DNA of 37,407 nucleotides, from assembly GCA_029554345.1 (NCBI GenBank), contig JAKPJF010000211.1, positions 1-37,407 of the forward strand, given 5' to 3'. Both the position numbers and the translations under genes were made by a program. The stretch's first letter is position 1; the number at the start of each line of letters is the position of its first letter. Below are positions 26,025-33,293 of the stretch, in pieces. Source of the DNA: Spirochaetota bacterium (GTDB taxonomy: Bacteria; Spirochaetota; UBA4802; JAFGJZ01). The notes below the pieces were generated by a model that worked only from the letters and a program-made list of their open reading frames with translations, was not told the origin of the DNA and made no database searches.

Positions 26025-27762
26025 TAAAACCCTGCTCCGATAACTGCTTTTTCACAATTTCCATTGACTGTTCATTAAACGAGCTCAGATTATTTTGAGT
26101 AAAGTTTAAGTCAAGAAATATATTTTTGTGCGCCGGGAAATAGAAATCCGTTGGACAATTTTCTTCCGCCGTATTAAATTCACGGGCAAACAATTCAGGT
26201 ATGCCGTTAAAAACTCTGGAAGCACCTTCGACAGAAGAATATACTGATATTATTTCATCATAGGAAAATCTTAACATCGAGGCACCAGACGCTTTACCGA
26301 ATGCTGAACAGTATTTATTATCCCCTATTCCGTCAAATAAAGGAGGAATTGAAACGGAAGAAGAAGCTTCCTGAGACATTTCTCCGGAAGAAAAAAGAAA
26401 TTCCCTGCCATTTACTCCTGAAAATGAATGAGAAATACACAGAAGTTTATTATCTTCAATTCTGGTTTCACCGAAAATATCTCTCATGAATTTTACTATT
26501 TTTTTTGATGAACTAAGATATTGTCCCGGAAAATTTATATCAAATAATGTATTAATTACTGATGGATTAAAAAGTCTGAAAGATGATTTCAAAAACTCGT
26601 CCCTGTTTGAAGAAACTGCATATAAACATGACAGAACATAAGGGAAAAAAGTACTGAACACCGCATCAAAAGTAAATTCCGATTCAAAAAAAGAACAGAG
26701 AAAAGGAATGTATCCTATTGATTGAGCCGACCGAGGCGTCAGATAAAGGGCTTTCCGCTTTTTTGATATAATGTCCGCAAGTGAAATAATACCTTCTGAT
26801 GATGAACTATTTTCTTGATTATCTGTATAATCAATGTTTATAGCATTGTGATTTTTTATGACTGTATTGGTGAATTTAACAGGAATTACAAGCTGGGCAT
26901 CAGATGCAGAAAGCGGCAAATTCCGTTTTTCTGAAAGTATATCTACCACATAATCTGCTTTTTTTACAGCTTCATCCCTGAGCTGCTCATCATAATCAGA
27001 AATATCCATTATGATGTAATTGTAGGTAAATGAAAATGAAAACAGAATAGGAGCGATCAAAGAAGAATCGCATTTAACCATGCTTCCGTGTGAAACATTA
27101 AGTAGATCAATATTCTCCGCCGCAGAAACCGCTGTCAGGCTTTTTTGCTTTTCATTTTCTTCTTTTTGGGAAAACGGAGGCATTATCTTCGCGTTAAAAA
27201 CATCAAAAACAGATGAACCGCTGTACGACAGATCGAGAATAACAGTCTTCCCTTTTCCGGAAAGGACTCTTGCCAGATTAGAAGCAACTGCAGTTTTTCC
27301 GCTTTCTGCTCCCCCGCACACTGCTATTACTTTTGCAGAAACAGATGAAAACTTCTCTGCAGATTTAACAAGCGGATATTTCAAAAGCTTCATTGCCTTT
27401 ATATAACCGCGCATTGCCTTTGGGGACAATGAAAACAGATTTATACAGTCATCATTATTAAGTGAAATTAGTTTAACATCCGACAGAGCACGGAGTTCTC
27501 CGCGGGGTTCTGCATCGGAAAAAGGAAGATATCCGAAAAACGATCCTGGATTAAAAAAATTTGATTCGCCCTTACCGCCTGTTGAAACCGATTCCATTAT
27601 TCCGGAATCAAGAAAATATACTGATTTTTCACCAAGGAGATCAAGTTCATCACCTTTAGAAAGATAATGTATGCCTGCTTTTTGTCCAAGTGCTGACGAT
27701 TCTTCAAAAAGAAGAGATGAAAAAAAAGGATTTGCGGAGATTCTTTTCTGAGACGCATTCAT
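26014..27762 (-). CDS. Cyclic-nucleotide-binding / MinD-like P-loop / degenerate patatin fusion protein
   Basis: A 582-residue protein of three parts. Residues about 20-125 look like a Crp-type cNMP-binding fold. Residues 143-285 look like a MinD/ParA-type NTPase, with Walker A at 150-157 (GGAESGKT) and a YNYIIMDISDYDEQLRDEAV stretch in the Walker B region. Residues about 336-505 align with patatin (NTE-type) phospholipase: the position of GxSxG is FSTFFP, so the nucleophile Ser is Phe372; the oxyanion GGGxR segment is TPRSAQS; FGETRIED and SIPPLF match family patterns; and the catalytic Asp of DGG is not evident. It is therefore predicted to be a non-catalytic relative of neuropathy-target-esterase-type proteins. 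It overlaps the TPR gene upstream (ATGA). Confidence 0.62.
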   Translation of the reverse strand: MNASQKRISANPFFSSLLFEESSALGQKAGIHYLSKGDELDLLGEKSVYFLDSGIMESVSTGGKGESNFFNPGSFFGYLPFSDAEPRGELRALSDVKLISLNNDDCINLFSLSPKAMRGYIKAMKLLKYPLVKSAEKFSSVSAKVIAVCGGAESGKTAVASNLARVLSGKGKTVILDLSYSGSSVFDVFNAKIMPPFSQKEENEKQKSLTAVSAAENIDLLNVSHGSMVKCDSSLIAPILFSFSFTYNYIIMDISDYDEQLRDEAVKKADYVVDILSEKRNLPLSASDAQLVIPVKFTNTVIKNHNAINIDYTDNQENSSSSEGIISLADIISKKRKALYLTPRSAQSIGYIPFLCSFFESEFTFDAVFSTFFPYVLSCLYAVSSNRDEFLKSSFRLFNPSVINTLFDINFPGQYLSSSKKIVKFMRDIFGETRIEDNKLLCISHSFSGVNGREFLFSSGEMSQEASSSVSIPPLFDGIGDNKYCSAFGKASGASMLRFSYDEIISVYSSVEGASRVFNGIPELFAREFNTAEENCPTDFYFPAHKNIFLDLNFTQNNLSSFNEQSMEIVKKQLSEQGFNEK

Positions 27763-29114
27763 TGAATTGCCCGGAGCATTTCTATCAGCTGTGCTTTTCC
27801 ATAAAGTTCAATCGGACGTGTATTTGCGAAATCTATAGCTTCACGGCTTAAATCACCGGTTGATATTACAACAATTCTCTGTGCATTACGGAATTTCATA
27901 CCTTCATGAAGCTTTCTTAAAAAAGATTCTCCGACGCTGTCAGTTGTACGGATTATACGTATCAGCTTATTTGTTCTTCTTGTGTTTCTTCTTTTATCGT
28001 CAGGTTCGGATGCGAAAATCTCAATATCCACATCGCTGATAACCTTGGTTTCCTGAATTTCTAGACCAAGATGTTCAATCAGCTTTCGAGTGGTAAGCTC
28101 AAAATTCGATAATGTCGCTATAAGAAAATCCTTTATGTGATCATCCTGGCGGAACTCTTCATTTTGCTTGAGTTTCTGCTCAACATCACGGAATTTTTTA
28201 TTTACTTCATAAATGCGTTCCCAGTTTGATATTGCAGAATGCATATCTCTCTGCTTTTCATATGCAGCAGCCAGAAAATATCTCATATTCAGCTCGGTAT
28301 CGCTTCCTCGCGAAACTGATTTTAGACCGCGTTCGAATTCAATTACCGCCTTCGGGTACTGCTCTTTTTCCATATAGCACGTACCCTTGGCAAGAAAACA
28401 TTTTGTTTTGATATCTTCACTTTTCTGAGCAACTTCAAATTCTTTAATCGCCCAGTCAGGGTCCCCAAGCTGGCGCAGAACAAGACCAAGAAAATAATGC
28501 GCTTTGAAATTTGACGGATCAAGTTTTATCGCTTCCATAAGCGCATTTTTGGCATCTTTATTGTTACCTGTACGGTAAAGAGTCTGACCGTAATAATAGA
28601 AGGAGTTTGAATGCTTAGTATTCAACTCGGTGGCTTTTCTTAGATACGGACCCGCCTTATCAACCATTCCTGAATCATAGAACAGAACACCGAGCTCGTA
28701 ATAATTCTCAAAATTATTCGGATCAAGCTTGGTAAGCATGAGATATTCGTTTTTCGCGTCATTGACCTTTTTCTGATCTTTGAAAATACGTGCAAGTTTT
28801 GAACGGACTTCCTTTTCGCTTATTTTATCATTCGGAGTGGCGTATTTCAGAACCTGACGGTATTCAAGAACGGCATACTGCCCGTTTCCTTCTTTTGTAA
28901 AGGCTTCACCAAGAAGAAAATGGGCGTAAACATTGTGGTCGTCTTTCGCAAGAACATCTTCGAGTTTTTTGATGGCAAGCTTTGTTTGTCCCTTTTTTAT
29001 CATTTCCGCAATTTCATCAAGCCTGCGCGGGAAAAAATACGTGCTCAGCATATAGAGCCCGAAAATGGCAAAGAGCACAAAGAAAACAAAGACTAGAACA
29101 TACGTTAAAATCAT
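27759..29114 (-). CDS. Membrane-anchored TPR protein with C-terminal Mrr-like domain (second paralogue)
   Basis: A 451-residue relative of the TPR protein at 23565-25136. It has a TM helix at about 4-24, TPR units at about 35-310, and an Mrr-like domain at about 335-445 with VDIEIFAS (Asp363) and KLIRIIRTT in place of the nuclease Q/ExK, so it is probably also inactive. RIVVISTGDLSREAIDFA corresponds to the GIFITT segment of the paralogue. The TPR units are cleaner than in the other copy (for example ELGVLFYDSGMVDKAGPYL). It overlaps the pseudo-patatin gene by four bases (ATGA) and begins two bases after the coiled-coil gene ends. Confidence 0.78.
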   Translation of the reverse strand: MILTYVLVFVFFVLFAIFGLYMLSTYFFPRRLDEIAEMIKKGQTKLAIKKLEDVLAKDDHNVYAHFLLGEAFTKEGNGQYAVLEYRQVLKYATPNDKISEKEVRSKLARIFKDQKKVNDAKNEYLMLTKLDPNNFENYYELGVLFYDSGMVDKAGPYLRKATELNTKHSNSFYYYGQTLYRTGNNKDAKNALMEAIKLDPSNFKAHYFLGLVLRQLGDPDWAIKEFEVAQKSEDIKTKCFLAKGTCYMEKEQYPKAVIEFERGLKSVSRGSDTELNMRYFLAAAYEKQRDMHSAISNWERIYEVNKKFRDVEQKLKQNEEFRQDDHIKDFLIATLSNFELTTRKLIEHLGLEIQETKVISDVDIEIFASEPDDKRRNTRRTNKLIRIIRTTDSVGESFLRKLHEGMKFRNAQRIVVISTGDLSREAIDFANTRPIELYGKAQLIEMLRAIQ

Positions 29115-29116
29115 AT

Positions 29117-29443
29117 TTATTTATTCAAACTCTCAATTTTCTGCTTTTTGAGTTCAGCATTCTGCAATTCAAGGTCACGCACTTTTTTTAGAGCCGCATC
29201 AAGCTCTTCCCTGCCGAGCTCCGAAGCGTTTTCGTAAGCTTTCGCCGTATCGTTTATACGCTTCATTTCCTTGCGTTCATATTCAAGCATCTGCTCATAC
29301 ATTTCAATAATCGATTCATCATTATCGATTTCTTTCTCATGAAGTTTCATTATCTCTTCGTAGCCCTTGAGAAGCTTGCGAAGATATATATTATCTTTTT
29401 CAAGTTCCTCAAGTTTCTCTTTGAGATCTTCCATTTCACCCAT
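29117..29443 (-). CDS. Small coiled-coil protein
   Basis: A 108-residue protein that is almost entirely one charged helix, with heptad-like spacing from about residue 3 to 103 (EKLEELEKDNIYLRKLLKG, ELQNAELKKQKIESLNK). It has no signal peptide. The ribosome site GGAGG fits ATG 29443. It precedes the TPR-Mrr gene directly and may be a dimerising adaptor of the cluster; no family is recognised. Confidence 0.72.
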   Translation of the reverse strand: MGEMEDLKEKLEELEKDNIYLRKLLKGYEEIMKLHEKEIDNDESIIEMYEQMLEYERKEMKRINDTAKAYENASELGREELDAALKKVRDLELQNAELKKQKIESLNK

Positions 29444-29455
29444 AATTCCTCCGAA

Positions 29456-30679
29456 CTATATCTGATAAACTATCAATCCGTCTCTCAGCTTCGGTTCAAA
29501 CCATGTCGATTTTGGAGGCATAACATTTCCGCTGTCGGAAACATCCATCAAATCCTGCATTGAAGTCGGATACATGGAAAATGCCGCCTTGAATTTACCG
29601 GAATCTACAAGCTTAACAAGTTCCTTAGTTCCTCTTATGCCGCCGATAAAATCTATTTTCTTGCTCGTTCTCGGATCATCAATGCTGAAAATCGGTTTAA
29701 GGATATGATTCTGAAGAACGCTTACATCAAGCGATTGTACCGGATCGTTTCCTGTATCAAATGTAGGTTTTACTTCATACCACTCGCCATCGATATACAT
29801 ACAGAAACTTCCTTTATCTTTGGGAGTATCGTAATCGACTTTATTTACTGTAAACTTTTCACTTATTTTTGCAATAAGAGATTCCTTCGTGTTTCCGTTA
29901 AGATCTGCAAGAACACGGTTGTAAGGCATAATCTTAAGCTGGTCGTGAGGAAAAACAACTGAAAGGAAATAATTGAAATCGCCTTTCTTAGTATCAGATC
30001 CGTCCTGTCTGCGCGCAAGAGCGTTTTTAGCTGCTGATGCCGCGCGGTGATGACCGTCGGCAATGTACATTCCGGTATCTTTGAAAGACTGTTTAATCTG
30101 ATCGATCAAAGCAGGTTCATCAACTATACGGAATATGTGACGAATGCCGTCAGGTGCTGTAAAATCATATTCAGCAGGTTTAGAAAGAGCCTTTGTCCAA
30201 AGATCCTTTTTAGAACCGTCTTCTTTATAAAAAAGAAAAACAAGACCGGTTTGCGCACCAAGAACATCAATATGCTTGATACGGTCGCGCTCTTTGTCTT
30301 CGCGTGTAAATTCGTGCTTTTTAACGACACCGTTAAGATAATCATCAACACTGACAGTGCATACAAGACCTGTCTGCTCACGACCGTTCATAACAAGTGT
30401 ATAGAAATAAAAACATGGAGTCTTTTCGGATGTAAGATATCCCTTTTCGATGAATGCCTTGAAATTCTCAGCACCTTTATTGTATACCGACTCATCATAA
30501 ATATCCACATTCTCGGGAAGATCAATTTCCGGCTTTGTAACATGATAAAAATTATACGGATTTCCTTCTGCGGTTTTACGCGCTTCGGCGCTGCTGCACA
30601 CGTCGTAAGGCAGCTCTGATATTTTTTCCGCCATATTCTTAGGCGGACGCAAACCGCAAAATTCCTTTATTACTGACAT
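29456..30679 (-). CDS. DUF1015 family protein
   Basis: This matches DUF1015, found across bacteria and archaea without an assigned biochemical role. Near the N-terminus lie the LRPPKNMAEKI and ELPYDVCSSAEAR segments, and YIADGHHRAASA, its best-known motif, lies near residue 210. The frame opens at 30715, but AGAGGG lies six bases before ATG 30679, giving 407 aa. It is preceded by the greA terminator, so it probably has its own promoter, which I could not place. It begins the run of co-oriented genes down to the que set. Confidence 0.9.
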   Translation of the reverse strand: MSVIKEFCGLRPPKNMAEKISELPYDVCSSAEARKTAEGNPYNFYHVTKPEIDLPENVDIYDESVYNKGAENFKAFIEKGYLTSEKTPCFYFYTLVMNGREQTGLVCTVSVDDYLNGVVKKHEFTREDKERDRIKHIDVLGAQTGLVFLFYKEDGSKKDLWTKALSKPAEYDFTAPDGIRHIFRIVDEPALIDQIKQSFKDTGMYIADGHHRAASAAKNALARRQDGSDTKKGDFNYFLSVVFPHDQLKIMPYNRVLADLNGNTKESLIAKISEKFTVNKVDYDTPKDKGSFCMYIDGEWYEVKPTFDTGNDPVQSLDVSVLQNHILKPIFSIDDPRTSKKIDFIGGIRGTKELVKLVDSGKFKAAFSMYPTSMQDLMDVSDSGNVMPPKSTWFEPKLRDGLIVYQI

Positions 30680-30717
30680 TTGAACCCTCTTAATGAATAA
30701 AAAACTTGAGTTCATTG

Positions 30718-30745
30718 AAAAATTGACGTCAATCAGGCGTCAATT
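30718..30745 (-). terminator. Rho-independent terminator after greA
   Basis: On the minus strand an 8-bp stem (AATTGACG with CGTCAATT) encloses a nine-base loop and runs into a T tract just below 30721. It starts five bases after the greA stop, separating greA from the DUF1015 gene. Confidence 0.65.
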
Positions 30746-30750
30746 AGTAT

Positions 30751-31233
30751 TTAGGCTGAAAACTCATTTCCATGAACAGTGACAAGTTTTTTGAGAATGA
30801 ACTTTTTCGCACCAACAGGAAGAACAACTTCAACTTCATCTCCTGCACATTTACCGTTGAGAGCCCGTCCAAACGGCGTCGAAAGAGATATTTTGCCTTC
30901 ACCCGGATTAGTCTCAGCATCTGTTACGAAAGTAAATTCCATTTTCATGCCGGAAGCTTCTTCAATTTGAACTTTTGATCCCAGACCGACACGGTCTTTT
31001 GGAATGGCATCAACATCAACATTGGACAGTTTTGCAAGCTGTTCGGTAAGCTGTGCAATCTTCGCGTTAACAAAACCCTGACGCTCTCTTGCTGCATGAT
31101 AATCGGCATTTTCTTTGAGATCTCCGTGTTCACGGGCTTCGGCAATCTTCTGCGGAAGTTCCACATTAAACTCATATTTCAGCTGATCGAGTTCCTCCCG
31201 AATTGCCTGTTTTTTAGCCTCAAGCTCGTTCAT
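30751..31233 (-). CDS. greA: Transcription elongation factor GreA
   Basis: GreA rescues backtracked RNA polymerase by stimulating transcript cleavage. The N-terminal coiled coil with the cleavage-tip acidic motif appears as GDLKENADYHAARER, and the C-terminal FKBP-like domain shows ISLSTPFGRALNGKCAGDEV. Length is 160 aa, standard. An upstream in-frame start at 31365 is rejected: it crosses a GC-rich hairpin, whereas ATG 31233 has GGAGG seven bases upstream. Confidence 0.96.
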   Translation of the reverse strand: MNELEAKKQAIREELDQLKYEFNVELPQKIAEAREHGDLKENADYHAARERQGFVNAKIAQLTEQLAKLSNVDVDAIPKDRVGLGSKVQIEEASGMKMEFTFVTDAETNPGEGKISLSTPFGRALNGKCAGDEVEVVLPVGAKKFILKKLVTVHGNEFSA

Positions 31234-31276
31234 AATCCTCCGGTTATTCAAAGAATGATATCTTTTATAATAAGAA

Positions 31277-31293
31277 CCCCGCATTTCGCGGGG
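31277..31293 (-). terminator. GC-rich hairpin upstream of greA (terminator or attenuator)
   Basis: CCCCGC with GCGGGG, five-base loop, is followed on the minus strand by TTCTTATTATAAAAG. It lies about 45 bases before greA and could end transcripts coming from the hairpin-rich region at 31452-32260 or act as a leader hairpin for greA. The T tract is imperfect. Confidence 0.5.
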
Positions 31294-31451
31294 ATGGTTT
31301 ATTAAAGCGCTTTTTATTGAGTCCGTCAACCTATTTTTTGCTGATGATACTGATATTGACCGCAAAGCTGCAAAATTCAGGAGGGCGTGCCCGTGCCTTA
31401 GTTCTCCTTCAAATATATCTTATCGTCCATGCACGGTCGGGCTTTTGCTTC

Positions 31452-32159
31452 AAGGCGTTCCGCCTTTCCGCGCAATCCCTCACGCAGTTTCCGCATGGAG
31501 GCGGAAACTGACGAGACGCTTTCTTTGCGACGTCGTGTCGCATATTGAAGCGTCTCGTTTATCGGACTCGTTCCGACTGGCCGCGAGATGGTCGAAGACC
31601 ATAGCGGGAAAATGCAAGCATTACCTCATAGGTTAAGGCGTTAAGTCAATTTAAAGTCAAATTCGAAGCGAATAGTAAGTTCGCTGAGAATAAGAAATAA
31701 TCAACTGATTTCAACAATATATTTTCCCGAGTGTCGGGATACAATCAAAGGCTTCTTGCGATGCCTTTTGCTGCAACCTCCTGTTGCATATTGAAGGCAT
31801 CGCTTTGCAGGGATCGTTCCTGCTTCCTTTGGAATCTGTTATTTGCATGGTGTCATGGAAAACATTAAAGGCTTCGCCTTTGTAATCCTTTATCGCATGG
31901 ATCATGCGATAATATTCAAAGGGACGAGGAGCTCATCCTCGGCGATTATGACCTCCTGTCATCGCCTCGCTCGTGCTCATCGTGAGCACACGGCCGCCCA
32001 TCATCCTGTGTGCCAGGACGGCACTAATCCAACGCGGGCAGGACGCCCGTTAGCGTTGGACAGAGAGATCCCACTCCTGGCTTTTTGTCTCGCATATTCC
32101 TCGCACCGGCTTTTTGCCGGATGCTGCGGATGCTCGAGTGGTGTCTGTCTTCGACAGAC
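31452..32159. repeat. Hairpin-dense noncoding region
   Basis: Between greA and the DUF3467 gene, 31294-32236 holds no credible gene. Inside it I count about 18 perfect or near-perfect inverted repeats. Examples: 31486-31509 (9-bp stem), 31513-31556 (9-bp outer and 6-bp inner stem), 31588-31602, 31725-31739, 31758-31803 (8-bp outer and 6-bp inner), 31891-31911 (9-bp stem), 31925-31941, 31941-31966, 31973-31989, 32010-32024, 32028-32060 and 32143-32159. Loops are mostly three or five bases and recur (TTC, TCG, CTCCT, AGGAC). A GCATATT word joins inner and outer stems at 31540 and 31787, and related words occur near 31910 and 32092. It could be a structured RNA or accumulated palindromic repeats; I cannot decide. 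Confidence 0.6.
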
Positions 32160-32190
32160 GTTTAAATTCTTTTTCTATTCATTCAGCTTT

Positions 32191-32257
32191 TTCTGTCTCA
32201 CTTATTCCCGTGTTTTCAATGATCTTCATATACAACAACCGGCGCCTTTCGGCGCCG
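32191..32257. repeat. 67-bp cassette-end repeat, copy 1
   Basis: This segment matches 35139-35205 at about 65 of 67 positions, in direct orientation. It contains the TCTCACTTATTCCCGTG block and ends in the GGCGCC hairpin. A more diverged upstream part (32162-32185 and 35014-35037) extends the similarity; the second copy has about 100 extra bases with hairpins inserted between the parts. Both copies lie just after the last gene of a cassette. Confidence 0.85.
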
Positions 32258-32260
32258 GTT
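32237..32260 (-). terminator. Strong hairpin after the DUF3467 gene
   Basis: A perfect 10-bp stem (AACCGGCGCC with GGCGCCGGTT) with a TTTC loop, three bases after the stop of the DUF3467 gene. On the minus strand it is followed by TTGTTGTATATG, a poor T tract, so it is either a terminator or a 3'-end stability structure. The same hairpin ends the neighbouring cassette at 35188-35205. Confidence 0.55.
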
Positions 32261-32263
32261 CGG

Positions 32264-32524
32264 TTACTGCTTCTTCATGTCCAACTTCATTATCTGCTGT
32301 TCATACTTCTCTACGTTTATCAATAATATCTGTGCTAACTCTTTGGCGAATTGCGGACTCATTCTCACATTCACCACAGGCTTGATTCCCTCGTAATTAC
32401 TGCTTATCAACCCCAGTGTCATTTCCATCTCATACGGACTGTAGCTTATGTTTGCCACATTACCATACACCTCAGGTATATTTACTTCACTTGCTTTCAA
32501 TCTTTCGTCTTTTTCTTTTGCCAT
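32264..32524 (-). CDS. DUF3467 family protein
   Basis: An 86-residue soluble protein matching DUF3467: short, beginning with a charged segment, then YGNVANISYSPYEMEMTLGLIS and VNVRMSPQFAKELAQILLINVEKYEQQI. The family is widespread and uncharacterised. The start has GGAAG upstream and lies 18 bases after the MORN gene stop. It is the last gene of the orphan cassette, followed by a strong hairpin. It could be a regulator or immunity-type protein of the cassette, or an unrelated passenger. Confidence 0.82.
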   Translation of the reverse strand: MAKEKDERLKASEVNIPEVYGNVANISYSPYEMEMTLGLISSNYEGIKPVVNVRMSPQFAKELAQILLINVEKYEQQIMKLDMKKQ

Positions 32525-32542
32525 GTCATTGCTTCCTTGTGT

Positions 32543-33283
32543 TTATTTGCCTTTATATACGCCGTTTTCCCAAACGCCTTTTGCTATTAATTTACCATCT
32601 TTATCAAAGAGACGTCCATACCCGTGAGGTCTATCATTTGCAAACTCTCCTTGATAATATGATCCGTCAGGATTGTAATATGTGCCGATGCCATTTCCTT
32701 TGCCCTCTTTAAAATCTCCTACGTACTTGCCACCATTTTTATACACTCTGACTCCCTTTCCGTGCATCTTGTCTTTATAATAATCCCCTTCATAATATGC
32801 TCCACTGACAAAGGAATACCTGCCTTTACCATGTTTCAAGCTGTCTAAACTTCCGCCCTCATATTTGTCGCCACTGGCGTAATAATACACACAGTTGCCC
32901 GTTTGTTTACCGTCCTTATAGTCGCCCTCATATCTGTCACCATTACTAAAAAAGTATTTACCCTTGCCATCCGCCAATCCCTTCTTAATCTCCCCTTCAT
33001 ATCTGTCACCTCTTACATATTTTACTACAAAGAATCCTTCTCCCTTCCCTTCAACGAATGTTCCTTCAAAGACATCTCCACGGACAGATATTACCTTTCC
33101 CTTCCCATGAGGTTTATCATCTTTCATCTGTCCTATATATTTGCCCGGATATATTCCCACTCTTCCATCAGAATATAATTCGTCTTTTGTTTTGATCCCT
33201 GTTTCCTGTGCAACTGCTCCGCTTGCACACATTAACATCTGACTCAACATTAACATATATATAAATAATTTGCTTAGTCTCAC
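32543..33283 (-). CDS. Exported MORN-repeat protein
   Basis: Signal peptide at residues 1-25 (MLMLSQMLMCASGAVAQ region), then about eight MORN repeats at roughly 47-232, each with the YEGDYKDGKxxGKG pattern (YIGQMKDDKPHGKG, YEGEIKKGLADGKG, YQGEFANDRPHGYG). MORN repeats bind membranes or proteins. The start is a GTG with AGGAGG six bases upstream, placed inside the end of the preceding gene, so translation is coupled to the orphan cassette protein. As second gene of the cassette it sits where an immunity or partner protein would be expected, but MORN proteins are not typical immunity proteins. Confidence 0.85.
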   Translation of the reverse strand: MRLSKLFIYMLMLSQMLMCASGAVAQETGIKTKDELYSDGRVGIYPGKYIGQMKDDKPHGKGKVISVRGDVFEGTFVEGKGEGFFVVKYVRGDRYEGEIKKGLADGKGKYFFSNGDRYEGDYKDGKQTGNCVYYYASGDKYEGGSLDSLKHGKGRYSFVSGAYYEGDYYKDKMHGKGVRVYKNGGKYVGDFKEGKGNGIGTYYNPDGSYYQGEFANDRPHGYGRLFDKDGKLIAKGVWENGVYKGK

Positions 33284-33293
33284 GGCTTTCCTC

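Noticed and set aside
30751-31365. Longer GreA start at 31365
   Set aside because: The extension crosses a strong hairpin (31277-31293), and the extra residues do not look like GreA; ATG 31233 has a consensus ribosome site.
32027-32061. attC-like site: ATCCAAC (RYYYAAC) and GTTGGAC (GTTRRRY) bracket a hairpin
   Set aside because: At 35 bases it is shorter than any attC I know (about 57 or more), the stem is too perfect, and no integrase or gene cassettes with such sites are visible. It is one hairpin among many in the region.
31452-32159. CRISPR array
   Set aside because: The repeats are inverted, differ from each other and have no regular spacers; no cas gene is present.
31294-32236. tRNA or rRNA gene in the long noncoding stretch
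   Set aside because: No cloverleaf with a T-loop or acceptor pattern and no rRNA-like conserved words were seen.
31843-32385. 180-codon plus-strand ORF across the hairpin region
   Set aside because: It runs through many inverted repeats, has a low-complexity product, and overlaps the DUF3467 gene in antisense.
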